Positions 32,468 through 44,041 of a stretch of 48,248 bases of DNA are shown one piece after another. The position numbers and the translations under genes are program-made. How positions within the stretch are numbered: position 1 is the first letter of the stretch; each line of letters begins with the position of its first letter. Under the pieces are notes generated by a model. That model saw nothing but the letters and a program-made list of their open reading frames with translations. It was not told the DNA's origin and made no database searches. The stretch lies in assembly GCA_900404475.1 (NCBI GenBank), contig OUQQ01000073.1, positions 1 to 48,248 on the forward strand, given 5' to 3'. The DNA is from Spongospora subterranea (Eukaryota; Endomyxa; Phytomyxea; Plasmodiophorida; Plasmodiophoridae).

Positions 32468-33772
32468 TTAGGAAGCGAACAGATGAGTGAATAACTGATC
32501 AATATCGAATTCGAAATCGGCGATCTCTGAACAAGGAGCCATAAAGTTGACAAGTTTCTCCTGTACAACATATCGGATTTTCCGCCCTTTACTGGCTTTC
32601 CGATCGACAACCTTCTGTACTCGATCACCGACACCCTTCCCTGCAACCTTGGCAGATGGCAGACCATCTGTTCCTCGCTGACTGATTACCTCATTCAACA
32701 AGGAATGGTAAAAACTTGTATCATCGTACATTTCCGGTTGTTGATCATACCCTAAGGTCGTGAGACTTTCGCGATTGTGAAGTGCTCTTGCCCTTAACGG
32801 CTCCATATCCGACAACGATGATCGGACCTGCGACATTGCGCTCTGATTCAGTGCCTTGAATTTCTTATTGGACAGAGAGCGTCCACCGTTCATGATCTGT
32901 GTTCGCCCGCTCCAGTATTCAATGATCGACTCCCGCTGCGACAAAGTCGATTGGTATCGCTCATCAATTGAGGTCCAGATTGCATCGAGATCAAGACACT
33001 TCCGCTTGTTTGGCAAAGACCCCAAAACTGAATCGAAATTCCCAGACGCAGAGAGAGCACGACGTTCAGTCGCGAGAACGCTCGAGAGAAGTTGTTGAAT
33101 ATTAACTGAGACATTCGAGTAAACGGTGGCGATTTCCGGGGATGACTCCTTGACGATTTCGTATCCAAATCCGTAAGGTAAACGAGCAGCAAGTTGCAAC
33201 GAGCGCTGTAGAGATATTCGAAGATCAAGGGCATTATCGCAAAGCTTCTTCTGATTCCGAACTCGCGTCGCTTGATCAGTCTGATCCTGACGTGAAACTG
33301 TTGATCCCATGATGAACATCTGATCCTCTTGTTCCAACGCCTCTAGCGTCTTCATCACACCACCGTTACTTAAGGATAAACTGGCTGGTGAAACTTCATC
33401 ATCGGGACTGGATTCTTGACCACAGCTCGACTCATCGTCAGCACTCTCGTCATCATCATCACATTGCTCAACAATATCATCTTCCTCACTATCATCAGTA
33501 CCACTTTCATTCTCAGATTCAGAATCACTTTCTAGACCCAAATCTTTTCTGGAGATTTGCTCTAATGCAGAATCCTCTTTACGGGAATCAACTTGTCTGG
33601 CTCGGCGACTTCGCCTGATTTCCATTGTTGACGGGCCGGATTGCCTACCGAGATCATCATCATCGACGCGAACAGAGTCAAAATGGTCTTCTGGATCAAT
33701 ATCCCTAAATATCGCTGTGGTATTCCTTTCCCATTGCTGACGATGGCCATTGCGAATCGTTGGCCCAACCAT
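32468..33772 (-). CDS. AATF: AATF/Che-1/Bfr2 ribosome-biogenesis protein
   Basis: Single exon, 434 aa. The N-terminus has the family's DIDPEDHFDS motif. A long acidic tract (about residues 78-130, ESDSESENESGTDDSEEDD) follows. The AATF leucine-zipper-like region is seen at DQATRVRNQKKLCDNALDLR followed by ISLQRSLQLAARLP. The C-terminal TRAUB domain ends the protein: VDRKASKGRKIRYVVQEKLV and NFMAP. In yeast Bfr2 and in the human ANN complex this protein acts in the nucleolus in early pre-40S maturation of the SSU processome. Its start lies 101 bp from the bystin start on the opposite strand, giving a bidirectional promoter for two genes of the same pathway. Confidence 0.88.
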   Translation of the reverse strand: MVGPTIRNGHRQQWERNTTAIFRDIDPEDHFDSVRVDDDDLGRQSGPSTMEIRRSRRARQVDSRKEDSALEQISRKDLGLESDSESENESGTDDSEEDDIVEQCDDDDESADDESSCGQESSPDDEVSPASLSLSNGGVMKTLEALEQEDQMFIMGSTVSRQDQTDQATRVRNQKKLCDNALDLRISLQRSLQLAARLPYGFGYEIVKESSPEIATVYSNVSVNIQQLLSSVLATERRALSASGNFDSVLGSLPNKRKCLDLDAIWTSIDERYQSTLSQRESIIEYWSGRTQIMNGGRSLSNKKFKALNQSAMSQVRSSLSDMEPLRARALHNRESLTTLGYDQQPEMYDDTSFYHSLLNEVISQRGTDGLPSAKVAGKGVGDRVQKVVDRKASKGRKIRYVVQEKLVNFMAPCSEIADFEFDIDQLFTHLFAS

Positions 33773-33873
33773 CTCCTGGACTTTTATTCCACTTGCGGTT
33801 TTTGGTCATCGATCCCGGCAACTCCGTGACGGACTCCGAACCCAACGGAAAACCAGTCTTGAAGAAAACGATC
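33773..33873. promoter_or_regulatory. compact bidirectional promoter, AATF / bystin
   Basis: Only 101 bp separate the start codons of AATF (-) and bystin (+), so both promoters and 5'UTRs must lie here or within the coding starts. No TATA-like element is obvious. Confidence 0.6.
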
Positions 33874-35475
33874 ATGGGGAAAGTTAGCAAACCTCGAAAA
33901 TCAGTGGGCGCTCCCAAAACCTCTCGCCAACCGCTCGCGATTCAAATTGAAGATAACGATTTGAGAAAATATGGAAATCTTTCCACCAAATCGTTGCATT
34001 CTATCCCTTTGGACAATCGTCAAAAGGTCGGTTAATCCCACGCTAATTTCTAAAATCCGTCATGAATTATTGTTTGCCATCGCAGCTGAGCACAATCAAC
34101 GAAGATGACGAAGAAAACGAAGACGTTGTCCCATCAAAATTGACTGCCAAGATTTTGCGTCAGGCTCAACAACAAAAGATTGAGATTGAGGGAGAAGACG
34201 ATGAGGATATGGGAATTCAGAAACCAGACCGTCAGCCGTTCTCGTTTGATGATGTTGAATACGACGTGGAAGAGATGGAAGGTAACTAGCAGACTTTACG
34301 AGTATGATGCGAATGTTGAGTTCGGTGGTAGACGATGGCGCATACAATGACGCCGATTTATCGGTAGAAATGTCGGCTGAAGATGAGGCCATGTTGAACA
34401 TGTACATGTCTGGAGCCGCTCCTGTACGTCGTACGTTGGCTGATATGATCATGGAGAAGATTAAGGAGAAGGAGGAGAATCAAGCCATGCAAATTGCTCA
34501 AGTTCAAATTCCTGAGAAAGTTGTCCACGTTTACTCCCAGGTTGGCGTCCTCTTGTCCCGTTATCGATCAGGTTGTTGCAAAAATCAGGTCGCGATTATT
34601 TTGTCAGTTCTAACAAATCTCGCTAGGAAAGCTTCCGAAAGCGATCAAGGTCGTCCCATCGTTGAAGAACTGGGAAGAGATCATGCACTTAACGAAACCG
34701 ACGGAATGGACATCGGCCGCGTTAGCCGCGATCACCAGATTATTTGCGTCAAACTTCAATTCCCGTATGGCACAGCGCTTTTACAACCTCGTCCTTCTAC
34801 CGAGAATAAGGGCCGATATCGAATCCCACAAGAAGCTCAACTTCCATTTGTACATGGCGATGAGGAAAGCGATATTCAAGCCGGCTGCGTTCTTCAAAGG
34901 TATTTTATTGCCATTAGCTGAAGACGCATGTACGGCCAGAGAAGCAGTTATCGTTTGCTCGATCCTGACTCGTATCTCAATCCCGATGATGCACTCTGGT
35001 GCCGCCCTGGTCAAGCTGGCCCAGATGCCTTACTCAGGTCCCGTCTCCATGTTTATGAAGACCTTACTCAACAAGAAGTATTCCCTTCCTTATCAGGTCC
35101 ATATCAGTTCAGGCAAACGTGATTGGCCCATTAACCTATCCATTTTCATTAGGTCATCTCTGCTATGGTCAAGTATTTTGATGGATTCATATCTGATGAT
35201 AGAGTTCTGCCCGTAATCTGGCACCAGACATTCCTGGTTTTCGCTCAGCGTTATAAGAACGTGATTATCGCGTCAGTTGCCAAATTCTAGGTCTGATTTT
35301 AACTGTTGCTGAAACCATTTTCAGGGAGCACAAGGAGAAATTGAAAAGCGTTATGCGTGTTCATGAACATCATCAGATTACTCCTGAGATCCGTCGTGAA
35401 CTGTTCACAGTTTCCACTGCACAACCTGTATTAGATCAACGCGCAATGTCGGCAGCTTTGAACTTTAACCAATAA
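33874..35475 (+). CDS. BYSL: bystin (Enp1), pre-40S assembly factor
   Basis: Six exons: 33874-34026, 34086-34281, 34332-34571, 34627-35096, 35153-35271, 35325-35475 (442 aa, in phase; introns 50-59 nt; first donor GTCGGT). The first third is basic then acidic with [20 protein letters not shown] and [15 protein letters not shown]. The bystin core is unmistakable: [39 protein letters not shown] and [27 protein letters not shown] then [44 protein letters not shown] and [10 protein letters not shown]. Enp1/bystin binds 18S rRNA helices in late nuclear and cytoplasmic pre-40S particles. Length matches yeast and human orthologues (about 440-480 aa). Confidence 0.95.
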
Positions 35476-35476
35476 A
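35471..35476 (+). terminator. AATAAA poly(A) signal overlapping the bystin stop
   Basis: The hexamer AATAAA at 35471-35476 contains the TAA stop codon of bystin (35473-35475). If used, the 3'UTR would be extremely short. The next gene, on the other strand, ends at 35581, about 105 bp away. Confidence 0.5.
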
Positions 35477-35580
35477 AGCCATTGTAATATATATCATGTT
35501 TGAGCAAACTAAAAAACATTCGCAACATTTAAGAAGACCTTAAGAGCGCTCTGTACTGTGGAGTGAACTACATTCCCCTT

Positions 35581-36421
35581 TCAGGAAAGGAAATATAGTA
35601 AAGACATTCGTCTGATAACCAGATGATGGTCAGAAAGATCTGACAGGACCTGTTGAACTACAGTAGGAATATTTTCCTGCATTGTATCAAAGGGTTCACA
35701 AATGGCGTCAGTTGTGAACAAAATCAGCCAATCAATTAAACGGTCCAGTTGTCGAGACTCTGGGTTGTGCGACCAATGTCCATAATACTGGCCACTTCGA
35801 ATTTGGTGGATATTATCCAGAAGCGCTGTGGTACTCTGTAAGTTACGATCGCAGTAGAATTTCAACGTTGATCGTGAATATCAATGCGATTGGCGGTGAT
35901 TAGAAATTTCACAGGATATATGTGGTCGTTGACCATATCAATGAACCTGCAGGTCCGAGCCAATTGCACATGGTTTATGTGAAAACCGCCTGATATTGGA
36001 GACTACATTCTGAGTGTAGTTTTTTCAACGACTTACGAATACATTTTCATAATACTGCTTCTGCTTGATCCAGTTTGTGAACGTTCTGGCGTTGATCACG
36101 AAATTTGAGTAGGTGAGCACTATGCCCAAGTTTCACAGAAATGTATGGAGGTAGGAAAGTATTGCTTTGGACAGTTTTTCCCAAGTCATGGTTCGATAGA
36201 GGTCGATCGTGTTTTTGCCAGAATGACCAACCAGTTTTACCGCATGCAAAACATATTTCATGAGTTGTCGAAGCAGCTTGCCGCTGCCGTGCATGGATGA
36301 CTATTTCACGCCTAATGGACGAGCTCTTCTCCAGCACCGGAAACATCTGACGGCGGACCATGCGCCCGATTTTCTCAACATTGGCTTGGCTTTGACGACG
36401 CTTTCTTGAGCGTCCACCCAT
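35581..36421 (-). CDS. unknown helical protein, 4 exons
   Basis: Model: exons 36421-36241, 36119-36043, 36002-35867, 35825-35581; introns of 121, 40 and 41 nt; sum 213 codons (212 aa). The individual exons read as good protein: basic N-terminus (MGGRSRKRRQSQANVEKIGR), TYSNFVINARTFTNWIKQKQ, GFHINHVQLARTCRFIDMV followed by NDHIYPVKFLITANRIDI, DNIHQIRSGQYYGHWSHNP and LDRLIDWLILFTTDAICEPF. No membrane helix or signal is evident. I do not recognise the family. The two 40-nt introns are at the short end for this genome, so the exact joins need transcript support. Confidence 0.45.
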
Positions 36422-36693
36422 CGTTGGTTAAACTGGAGTAGCGGGGAATGCCAATCGCGGACTTCGGATTTTTCACTCAAGTCATTTGTTTTGTCTCAAT
36501 TTGCTGATTGTGATTCGCAAAACCGTTGAAGGGATTTATTACGGGGATTAAGACCATTTTCAACTTAAGGGCTTTTTCTATTAGTCTTTACTCCTTACCT
36601 TGCTTTTAAAAATATTCAGATGTTTTTGTTGACCATTCATTTTGTGATGTGTTCGGTAATGTTTCCGTGTTTTCTCTGGATTAATCAATTAAA
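36422..36693. other. intergenic, nothing seen
   Basis: A/T-rich gap between two minus-strand frames. It probably contains the promoter of the gene ending at 35581 and the 3' end of the gene at 36694-37065. No feature recognised. Confidence 0.35.
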
Positions 36694-37065
36694 TTAGTGG
36701 GAATCAATCAGTGTAATTATCCTATAAGTTTCATCCTTCATTGTTTTATCCCTCTCCCGAAGCGACATGCTAGCCTTCAAGTATTCTTCAAGGAATATTC
36801 TCATGGACTCTGCTGTTTTCAGAAACCTGCACGACCTTGGCATTTCGTGTTCCCATTTCAAGTCAAGCAAATCCTCCGATATGCCGCAGTCGGACAATCG
36901 GCAGTCCGGCGAGTAACACGGCACACGGAGGCCGCTAACGCGCATTTGTGCCATTATATACAGTGTTGACGCAATCAGTGGGGTATTAACAAGAGACTGG
37001 GGACTACTCGTTATCATTCGTCCTTTATCACCGCCCGGAATTAGTAGTCGCTTCGTTGGATCCAA
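36694..37065 (-). CDS. small protein of unknown function (possible)
   Basis: Open frame of up to 123 aa. A start at the internal MAQMRVSGLRVPC (about residue 38) is plausible and would give about 86 aa. It contains three cysteines (CYSPDCRLSDC) then a helical region (SCRFLKTAESMRIFLEEYLK then ASMSLRERDKTMKDETYRI). The opposite-strand frame is less protein-like. If the upstream start is used, it would overlap the 5'UTR of pyruvate kinase, whose ATG is at 37068. No family recognised. Confidence 0.35.
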   Translation of the reverse strand: MDPTKRLLIPGGDKGRMITSSPQSLVNTPLIASTLYIMAQMRVSGLRVPCYSPDCRLSDCGISEDLLDLKWEHEMPRSCRFLKTAESMRIFLEEYLKASMSLRERDKTMKDETYRIITLIDSH

Positions 37066-37067
37066 TT

Positions 37068-39272
37068 ATGACAATGTCGACTCGTGGGACCCGCCCAACA
37101 ACTACAACCAACAAAATGGGCAAGGTTCCCTCCTATAATGAGATGTCGCGTTTCCTGAGACGAGATTTGCCCAACCGGGTCGATGTCACTGCTCCTTTAG
37201 CTAACCGTAAGACCAAGATTATTTGCACAATTGGACCATCATGTCAGTCTGTTGACTTGGTCTCGCAACTGGTATACTTCCGATTAATCATTATAAGTTC
37301 AGCAAGATCCCTTACAGCTCTTTTCATTGCAGTTAAAAGCGGGAATGAATGTTGCCCGCTTGAATTTCTCTCATGGTAGTTATAAATATCATGCTGAAAC
37401 CATCAAGAACGTTAGAGAGGCGGCGGCGGCCACCGGAATCCCAGTTGCCATTATGCTGGATACAAAGGGGCCAGAAATTCGGACTTTGAAACTGAAGGGT
37501 GGTAAACCATTTATGCTTAATGAGGGAAAAGAGCTGCGAATTTTCTGTACAAGTGATCGAGAATACGAAGGAGACGCTGCCAAAATTGGCATCGATTATT
37601 TGAATCTTCCTAAGGTCAAAGCGCCGTAATCAGAGATTGTTGATTATTTACTGTTCACAGGCCGTCAAAATTGGCACTATTATTCGAATTGCGGATGGTC
37701 TTATCAATTTGAAAGTGATCGATGTCCAGTCTGATGAGGTCACCACGATTGTGCAAAACACCGCCGAAATGGGCGAAAACAAGGGTGGGTTTCCGTAATA
37801 CTATTCGCATATTGGACTTATATGTATTGCAACCACAGGGGTGAATCTCCCTGGGTGTAATGTCGATTTACCTTCCCTTTCGGAAAAGGACATCGCAGAT
37901 CTCAAGTTCGGAGTTGAACAAGGAGTCGACTTCATAGCGGCGTCCTTTGCCCGCTCAGGTTGGAGCTTAGCTGCTGAGCCATTCTTATTGCGAAAATGTT
38001 GAACTTGAGCAGGACAGGGTGTTGATGATATTCGAGATGTGCTAGGGCCAAAAGGATCGCACATCAAGATTATCTCCAAAATCGAATCAGAACAAGGTCT
38101 CAACAATTTTGAAGAGATTTTGGCCAAATCTGATGGAATCATGGTTAAACAAATTCGAAGGGTTTCAGCAACGTTCTCATCAATTGCATATATTGTAGGT
38201 TGCCCGTGGTGATATGGGCGTGGAAATTCCGATCCAGAAGGTGTTTACAATACTCGAAAACCATTGGTTCGAAATATGATATATATTTCAGGTGTGTATG
38301 GCCCAAAAACGGATGATTCGGGGATGCAACGCCGTAGGGAAACCGGTCGTGACTGCAACCCAGGTTTGACATTGTTATCTTTATGGGAATCAAAAATATT
38401 ATACCTTAGAATTGTCATTATAATAGATGCTGGAGTCAATGATCGTTAATCCAAGACCAACACGCGCTGAAGCAACCGATGTGGCCAATGCCGTTTTCGA
38501 TGGATCTGACTGCGTGATGCTTTCTGGGGAGACGGCAAAGGGTGCGGTGATGATTGTGAAACTGTGGAGGCTACGGTTTCTTACTTTTGTTCAGGAAGCT
38601 TTCCTGTTGAGGCGGTCAGCGTAATGGCCAAGATCTGCGCCACTGCCGAACTTGCTATAGACCATGAAAATGTTTTCGACAATATACTTACACAGACCGC
38701 AAAACCTTTGTCCCGAGCTGAGGTGAATCTGTTTAAATCTTATTTGATATAAAAGTCATGATTTGCTAGGCTATTGCTTCTTCAGCAGTGAAGATTGATA
38801 TTAATCTAGATGCAGCATTAATCATCGTACTGACTGAAAGGTTCGCACAAATCATGCTGCAACTGCAAATGTGTTTGACATGTATTTTAGCGGCGCATCG
38901 GCAAGATTTGTTGCCAAGTACAGGCCGTCCATTCCCGTCATTAGCGTCACAGCCGACCCGTATATGTGCTGACTTCAGATTTTTGCTTTATTTCCCATCT
39001 TCTTTGTCCTAGGATCGTGTATCGGCAACTGCTAGTAACGCGAGCTGTATGGCCGCTGTTGGTCCCATCCGGGAAATCGGATGAAGAAATGATAGAAGAC
39101 ACCATCAAATATGCGGTTTCTCAGAAATGGGCCGCCACAGATGAATGGATTGTAATAGTCAGCGGTACCCAAGGAATCCAAGGTAGCTTCTCATGAATCC
39201 ACGCGATTGTGCTAATCGCTAAAATGTACCGCAGGTTCCGCTCATACGCTCAAGGTCGTCCGTGTTCAGTGA
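37068..39272 (+). CDS. PYK: pyruvate kinase, 13 exons
   Basis: Exons: 37068-37271, 37333-37614, 37661-37784, 37839-37958, 38013-38143, 38199-38240, 38292-38363, 38427-38541, 38595-38722, 38770-38840, 38891-38959, 39013-39182, 39235-39272. The sum is 522 codons (521 aa), the usual size. It converts phosphoenolpyruvate plus ADP to pyruvate plus ATP, the last step of glycolysis. Visible motifs: [27 protein letters not shown] (substrate Arg, Asn, Ser), [10 protein letters not shown], the catalytic Lys and metal site [12 protein letters not shown] (family signature I-x-K-I-E), [35 protein letters not shown], and C-domain [13 protein letters not shown]. All active-site signatures are intact. The C-terminus ([15 protein letters not shown] ... 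[12 protein letters not shown]) is canonical. Confidence 0.95.
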
Positions 39273-39325
39273 AAAAGTTCCCGCAAAAACTGAAAATTTA
39301 AACAATACTTAGTAATTTGGCATAT

Positions 39326-42300
39326 TTATGATTTTTGTTTCAGACGCTGGGAGGTGTATTGCCATAAGCAAATAGCTGGAAATAGATTTAGAGAGTTGTT
39401 GGAAAAAGCACATATAAATAGGGTGTCACCTCCGGATACGTGTACATTTAAGCTGCGGATGACTCCCTGCTGTGGGATCTCTACGCAGACGTCAACGGAA
39501 GTAAGGAGAGATGCGGGTATTCCTGAAAATCATTGATCAAGTTGTCAAATCATCCGTTAGCCGGCAATCACCCGTCTTCTCAGTTCCCAATAACAACGCG
39601 CATTTCTCTGGAAATTCAAACGCTTCCAGTGAGACACTTTGTGCAGTTTGTTCAACCCCAACAATCATGTATCTAAATGTTCCATTCAGCATAACGATGG
39701 TCATGCATCTCATGGCCACTCACCCTTGCGCCTTCAACCCATCAATGTAGTCTGGCAGGTTTTCCTGTGGACACTCTTTTATATCAACCCATTTCTGAGC
39801 CGTCACCGACAGAGTTGTGAACCTAACCACAATTTTACTTGGGCTGAATCCAGTTGATATTTGATCCACGACTTACTGTGGATCTTCGACAACTCGGCCA
39901 TCATGGACGACGATCGACTGGATTCCAAAAATTTCGGCGGTCCGTGCCAATCCGCCAAGATTGGTCGGTTTATGAATCAGCGATGCCAACAATATCAAAG
40001 GACTTGCTGATTTCGCACCTTCGCCTCTACAAGCACATTTGAAATCGAATCAACACTATCAAGGTCCCAATAAACCTTCGATAAGTTTGCTCGAGAATTA
40101 GTCTCTTGCTTGATTCCAGATCAAAATCCTGATAGTATTTTTCAAGTGGGATCAACTTTTTTTGATAATCACTGGCAGTATCATCGGGCTTAAACCGTGC
40201 TTCTGCCGATGGTGTTTGTCTTGATAATTTCCGTCTATAATCGGGATCGAAGCCGTCCTCATGGGACTTGATTTGAGACAGTGCTTCAGATATGGCAGCG
40301 GTAACGGCCCCAACCGTAATAACCGGAAACTCCCCATTCGCAAATGAACAGAACTGCAGTGGATGAAACTCTTGTAATTTTCGCCCGATTCGTTTGTCCA
40401 GTTCTATGAAGTCAGGACTGATAGACAAATGCTGTGCCATCGTCAGGGCGAACGGCGAAAAGGCATTGCCTTGGACATGTTGGTAGATTTGAACGAGGTA
40501 ATATTGCGACGCTGCACGAACCAGTCTGAATATGACCATGTCAAAACTTTGATGAAAAACGATGTTAGAGAAATGATGTACCCAGCGTTATGGGAGCAAC
40601 GCAATGCCAATGAATCGACAATAATGGTGAATGAATGGGCGGGGATAGGTTCAGGCAGATTCAAAATAGCGCTGGCAGTAACTACAGCAACGCTCGTCTC
40701 TACGGTCGGACGATTAATTGGATGGAAAGGCAAATTCGACAGTCTCGGGCAACAATCTGGACACCACATCAACTATTTCGATTATCTTGAGCAAAGCAGT
40801 TAGAATCGAACCTTGTTCAAATGATTCGACAGGATGCGATATAAGCAATTTAACCATGACCGATTCTGTGGCCTGACGAGCATCTGGAGCTAGCCCTTGA
40901 TAGAGCAACTCCCAAAGAGATGATCGGAACTCGGCCACTCCTTCAAGACTACAGCGATCGGCTAAAAACCCAATTGCCTATGCGAACCTTGAATGAGGAT
41001 GAAATTCGTCAGGGTAATTGACAACCGAACCTGCATATGCAGAAGAAATTGCCGGCCTTCAACGGATGATGAGAATCGGGAATTGGGCAATAACTGGATC
41101 TGTCTCAACTCCGATAAATGGCGGCGAATCAACATATCGACGAAAGTTCGGTCTTGGAATGCGTTGTACATCGCTAATATGGATATCCGGACATGAACGC
41201 TCTAAATCGCTATCGTTAGGGAACCAATGCGAGTGAAATGATGGTATACCTTCGGATTTTGTTCAGCGAAGTCTTGGCAAATAGAAAGAGATATGATCAA
41301 ATTACAATACAAAATAGCAATTTTGTTGCATGTCAACCAGATTGGGCACATGTGATTAACGAGCGCGATCGATAGCGAATACGGCAAAGGACGAGAACAA
41401 AGTGATGTGATTACAACCTGCTCATGGTAATCCTGATGATCAACTAAAGCTGGTGGGAATATGGCCGACAAGAATCCAGCCGCAACCTGCGCTTGACAAC
41501 GAGCCGATGCGATAAAGAAGGCGTCGATAGCGCCATGCGCAAGTTTGGCCATATTCGCCAACGATAATAATGGGAGGATTAACCGGATGACGATGAAGGC
41601 ATCGGCAAGACTGTCTTCATACGATGATGATAGTAGGTTCAGGAGTGGATCAAAAACAAGTTCCGCGAACTCTTCAGAGACGGTGGTGCCCAAACCGATG
41701 GAGCGAGCTAGACACTTGAAGACCATCGGAGGGGATTCAGATGACGACATAAGCCATTGAAGGAGTTGAGGAGGGAGCGATGGCGATGAGGCGACGTTGT
41801 GCAATGAGTCCAGATAATCGTATAAAGACTGAAGCGTGGCTGATTCTTGATGAGAACTTATAGCGATGTTGACTTGATCTTGGCAATGGCGAACATGAGC
41901 TCGTAGCGAAGAGTTGTCAGGAAATCTTCGAAATAGATACTATCGGCGAGATTAGATTCAATTGAACAAAAAAGCTCGAGACTGAGTTAACCTGAAATAA
42001 ATGTTTGGCCTGATCATTAGACATTTGTTGAGAGGACAGGGTTGAGCATAAATCATCACCACGATCATTCATGAATCGGGATACGGCCTTGACGAATCGG
42101 GGATCGGATCGTTCGAGAGATACACCAGCTACTAGGGCTCGTGCACGATATGGGCAGAATTGATGTGAGGAATACGGTCGGGTATGGGCATCACATATAC
42201 ATTGTAGACAGGATATGATGATATCAACATAATCCTCACATGATTCTGTACAGACAGATTTGGCAATGAATAATCAACAATACGGGGGAGAGCGGTGAAT

Positions 42301-44041
42301 ATCCACGAACCTGATACTAACGGGAGGAGTCGGATAAAGGGCTGGGGATCGGCTGTTGGAAGAGATTGACCACATAACCAATGACGACAATATTCAGGGA
42401 TATGCGTTGTGGCCCATTGAGAATCAGCAATATAGAGCGCGACTTCAGTGGTGAGGGCGGTGAAGAATGCGCCAATTACAACGACAGATAGATTGGCAAA
42501 ATCTCCATGGCGATTGACGATGTTCAACATGTTCTCGTGTTCGATTAGTCGAACGCTAGGGATGTACGCTAATGATGCCGATCGGCGGAATTGGCCGACA
42601 AGGGCGTTGTTCACCCAGCGATGATCACATTTCTGGGAGGCAACGAACTCAAGAAATGGGGCAGCGATTGAGGCGTACTGGCCAAGGTCGTGATCAAGAT
42701 AGACGGCGTTGACCATCTGCTGAAGAAAGAGCTGACAATCGTGCTCGATCGCATTGTAAACGTTGGTGATGAAACGCATCACATCCGCTGATATGGCTTC
42801 AGCTGTTATCGACCTGCGATCTTTACCACGAACGGATCGAACCCAGGATTGATTACACGATAACGGCAATAACGTCTTGACGATGAACTGCCGCGCGAGC
42901 CCGTTGGGAATCGACTCTAGCGCCATGATCAATTGGAATACGTCGGCTTTGAGGCGAGCGCACGTTAACCCATATGAAAATAAGGCCAATAGCCATGGCG
43001 ATCTATCAGGGATGTTCATGATCTGACTGATACCGCTCCAACATTGGAACAGCTCATTGGAATTTTGAGTATCGAACGATTCCCAGATACGAACGTATAA
43101 AGACCAGTCATGGGTTGGATCGTGTTCTAACAGATATAAACACGATTTACGGTGAGGAGCTTTAGCGGTCGAGAGCTGATCCAGACAGAACTGCAGAATG
43201 ATGTTGGACCAGGATTGGGTGTCGTTAAGATGTTCGTGGATAACGGGAGAGAAGCGAACTAGTATGGGAACGAGCAGTTTAGGGTCAACAGCGTCTTGAC
43301 GAGATAGAACGGCGGTTAAGGAATTGTAGAGATGAGTGATGCAATTGAGACGAGGGCGCCTTAGAGGGCAAAGACCAGGGAGAAGGATACGAGCACAATC
43401 GGTATATGATGGACTGGTTAACGCCTTGTCCAAACCCATGATGAACATCTCCAGGATGAATTCGTCGTAATTATCGCCATGTTTACCGATATTGACGGAT
43501 AGGGCGATAGCCGATGGGAGATGGGATTGGGATAGGTTCAGACAATATTGGCGATATGGGGTGAAGGTGTCAGGGAATAACACAACCATATCGGTACACA
43601 GGTTGACGATATGATTGCATATCTCTGGCGAATACTGACTAGATAATCGTGGGAAGAGATGATGGGTAAGAAACTGTGGCGCCATCTTCTCATACCGTGA
43701 TCGGGACAATTCCATGATGGCAAACACGACCCGTAATGTGGACACCAATAGTGCAGGATCGTCAATGGGCTATCAGAACCAGCGACACCGTTAGTCGAAT
43801 AATAGTCCATATGTATTTGTGATAACGGGTGATTTACTCTGGATAATAGATTAGCAACGATCTTTGCCTGATCATCGACGGTGATAACCACAATAATGGT
43901 ATGGCATACATCTAGGGATACGGGATCGCCAGAACTGCATAAACCAGATAGTTTCGGTATGAGAACACTGACAATATCCTGTTCCCTGTTCATCTCTTGA
44001 TGATCATCCCTGGCCATTTTCCCTGATTTGGCGATGGCCAA
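39326..44041 (-). CDS. TARBP1: TARBP1/Trm3, tRNA (Gm18) 2'-O-methyltransferase
   Basis: Multi-exon. Secure exons: 44041-43838, 43769 leftwards to about 42150 (about 540 codons), and the 3' series 40002-39877, 39822-39724, 39672-39572, 39522-39430, 39375-39326. Internal exons at 41804-40076 are only partly resolved (the joins LIQ/GVAEF and HNAG/LVRA are frame-supported). The long N-terminal region is HEAT/armadillo-like. The C-terminus is a clear SPOUT methyltransferase: [20 protein letters not shown], then [46 protein letters not shown], and [20 protein letters not shown]. The last three blocks form the SAM-binding trefoil knot. Trm3/TARBP1 makes 2'-O-methylguanosine-18 in the D-loop of some tRNAs. 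The catalytic Arg/Asn of motifs 1 and 3 are present. The gene ends 53 bp from the pyruvate kinase stop on the other strand. Confidence 0.88.

Noticed and set aside
40429..41236. Plus-strand ORFs of up to 124 codons
   Set aside because: They lie opposite the TARBP1 helical region, whose minus-strand exons join in phase to the methyltransferase domain.
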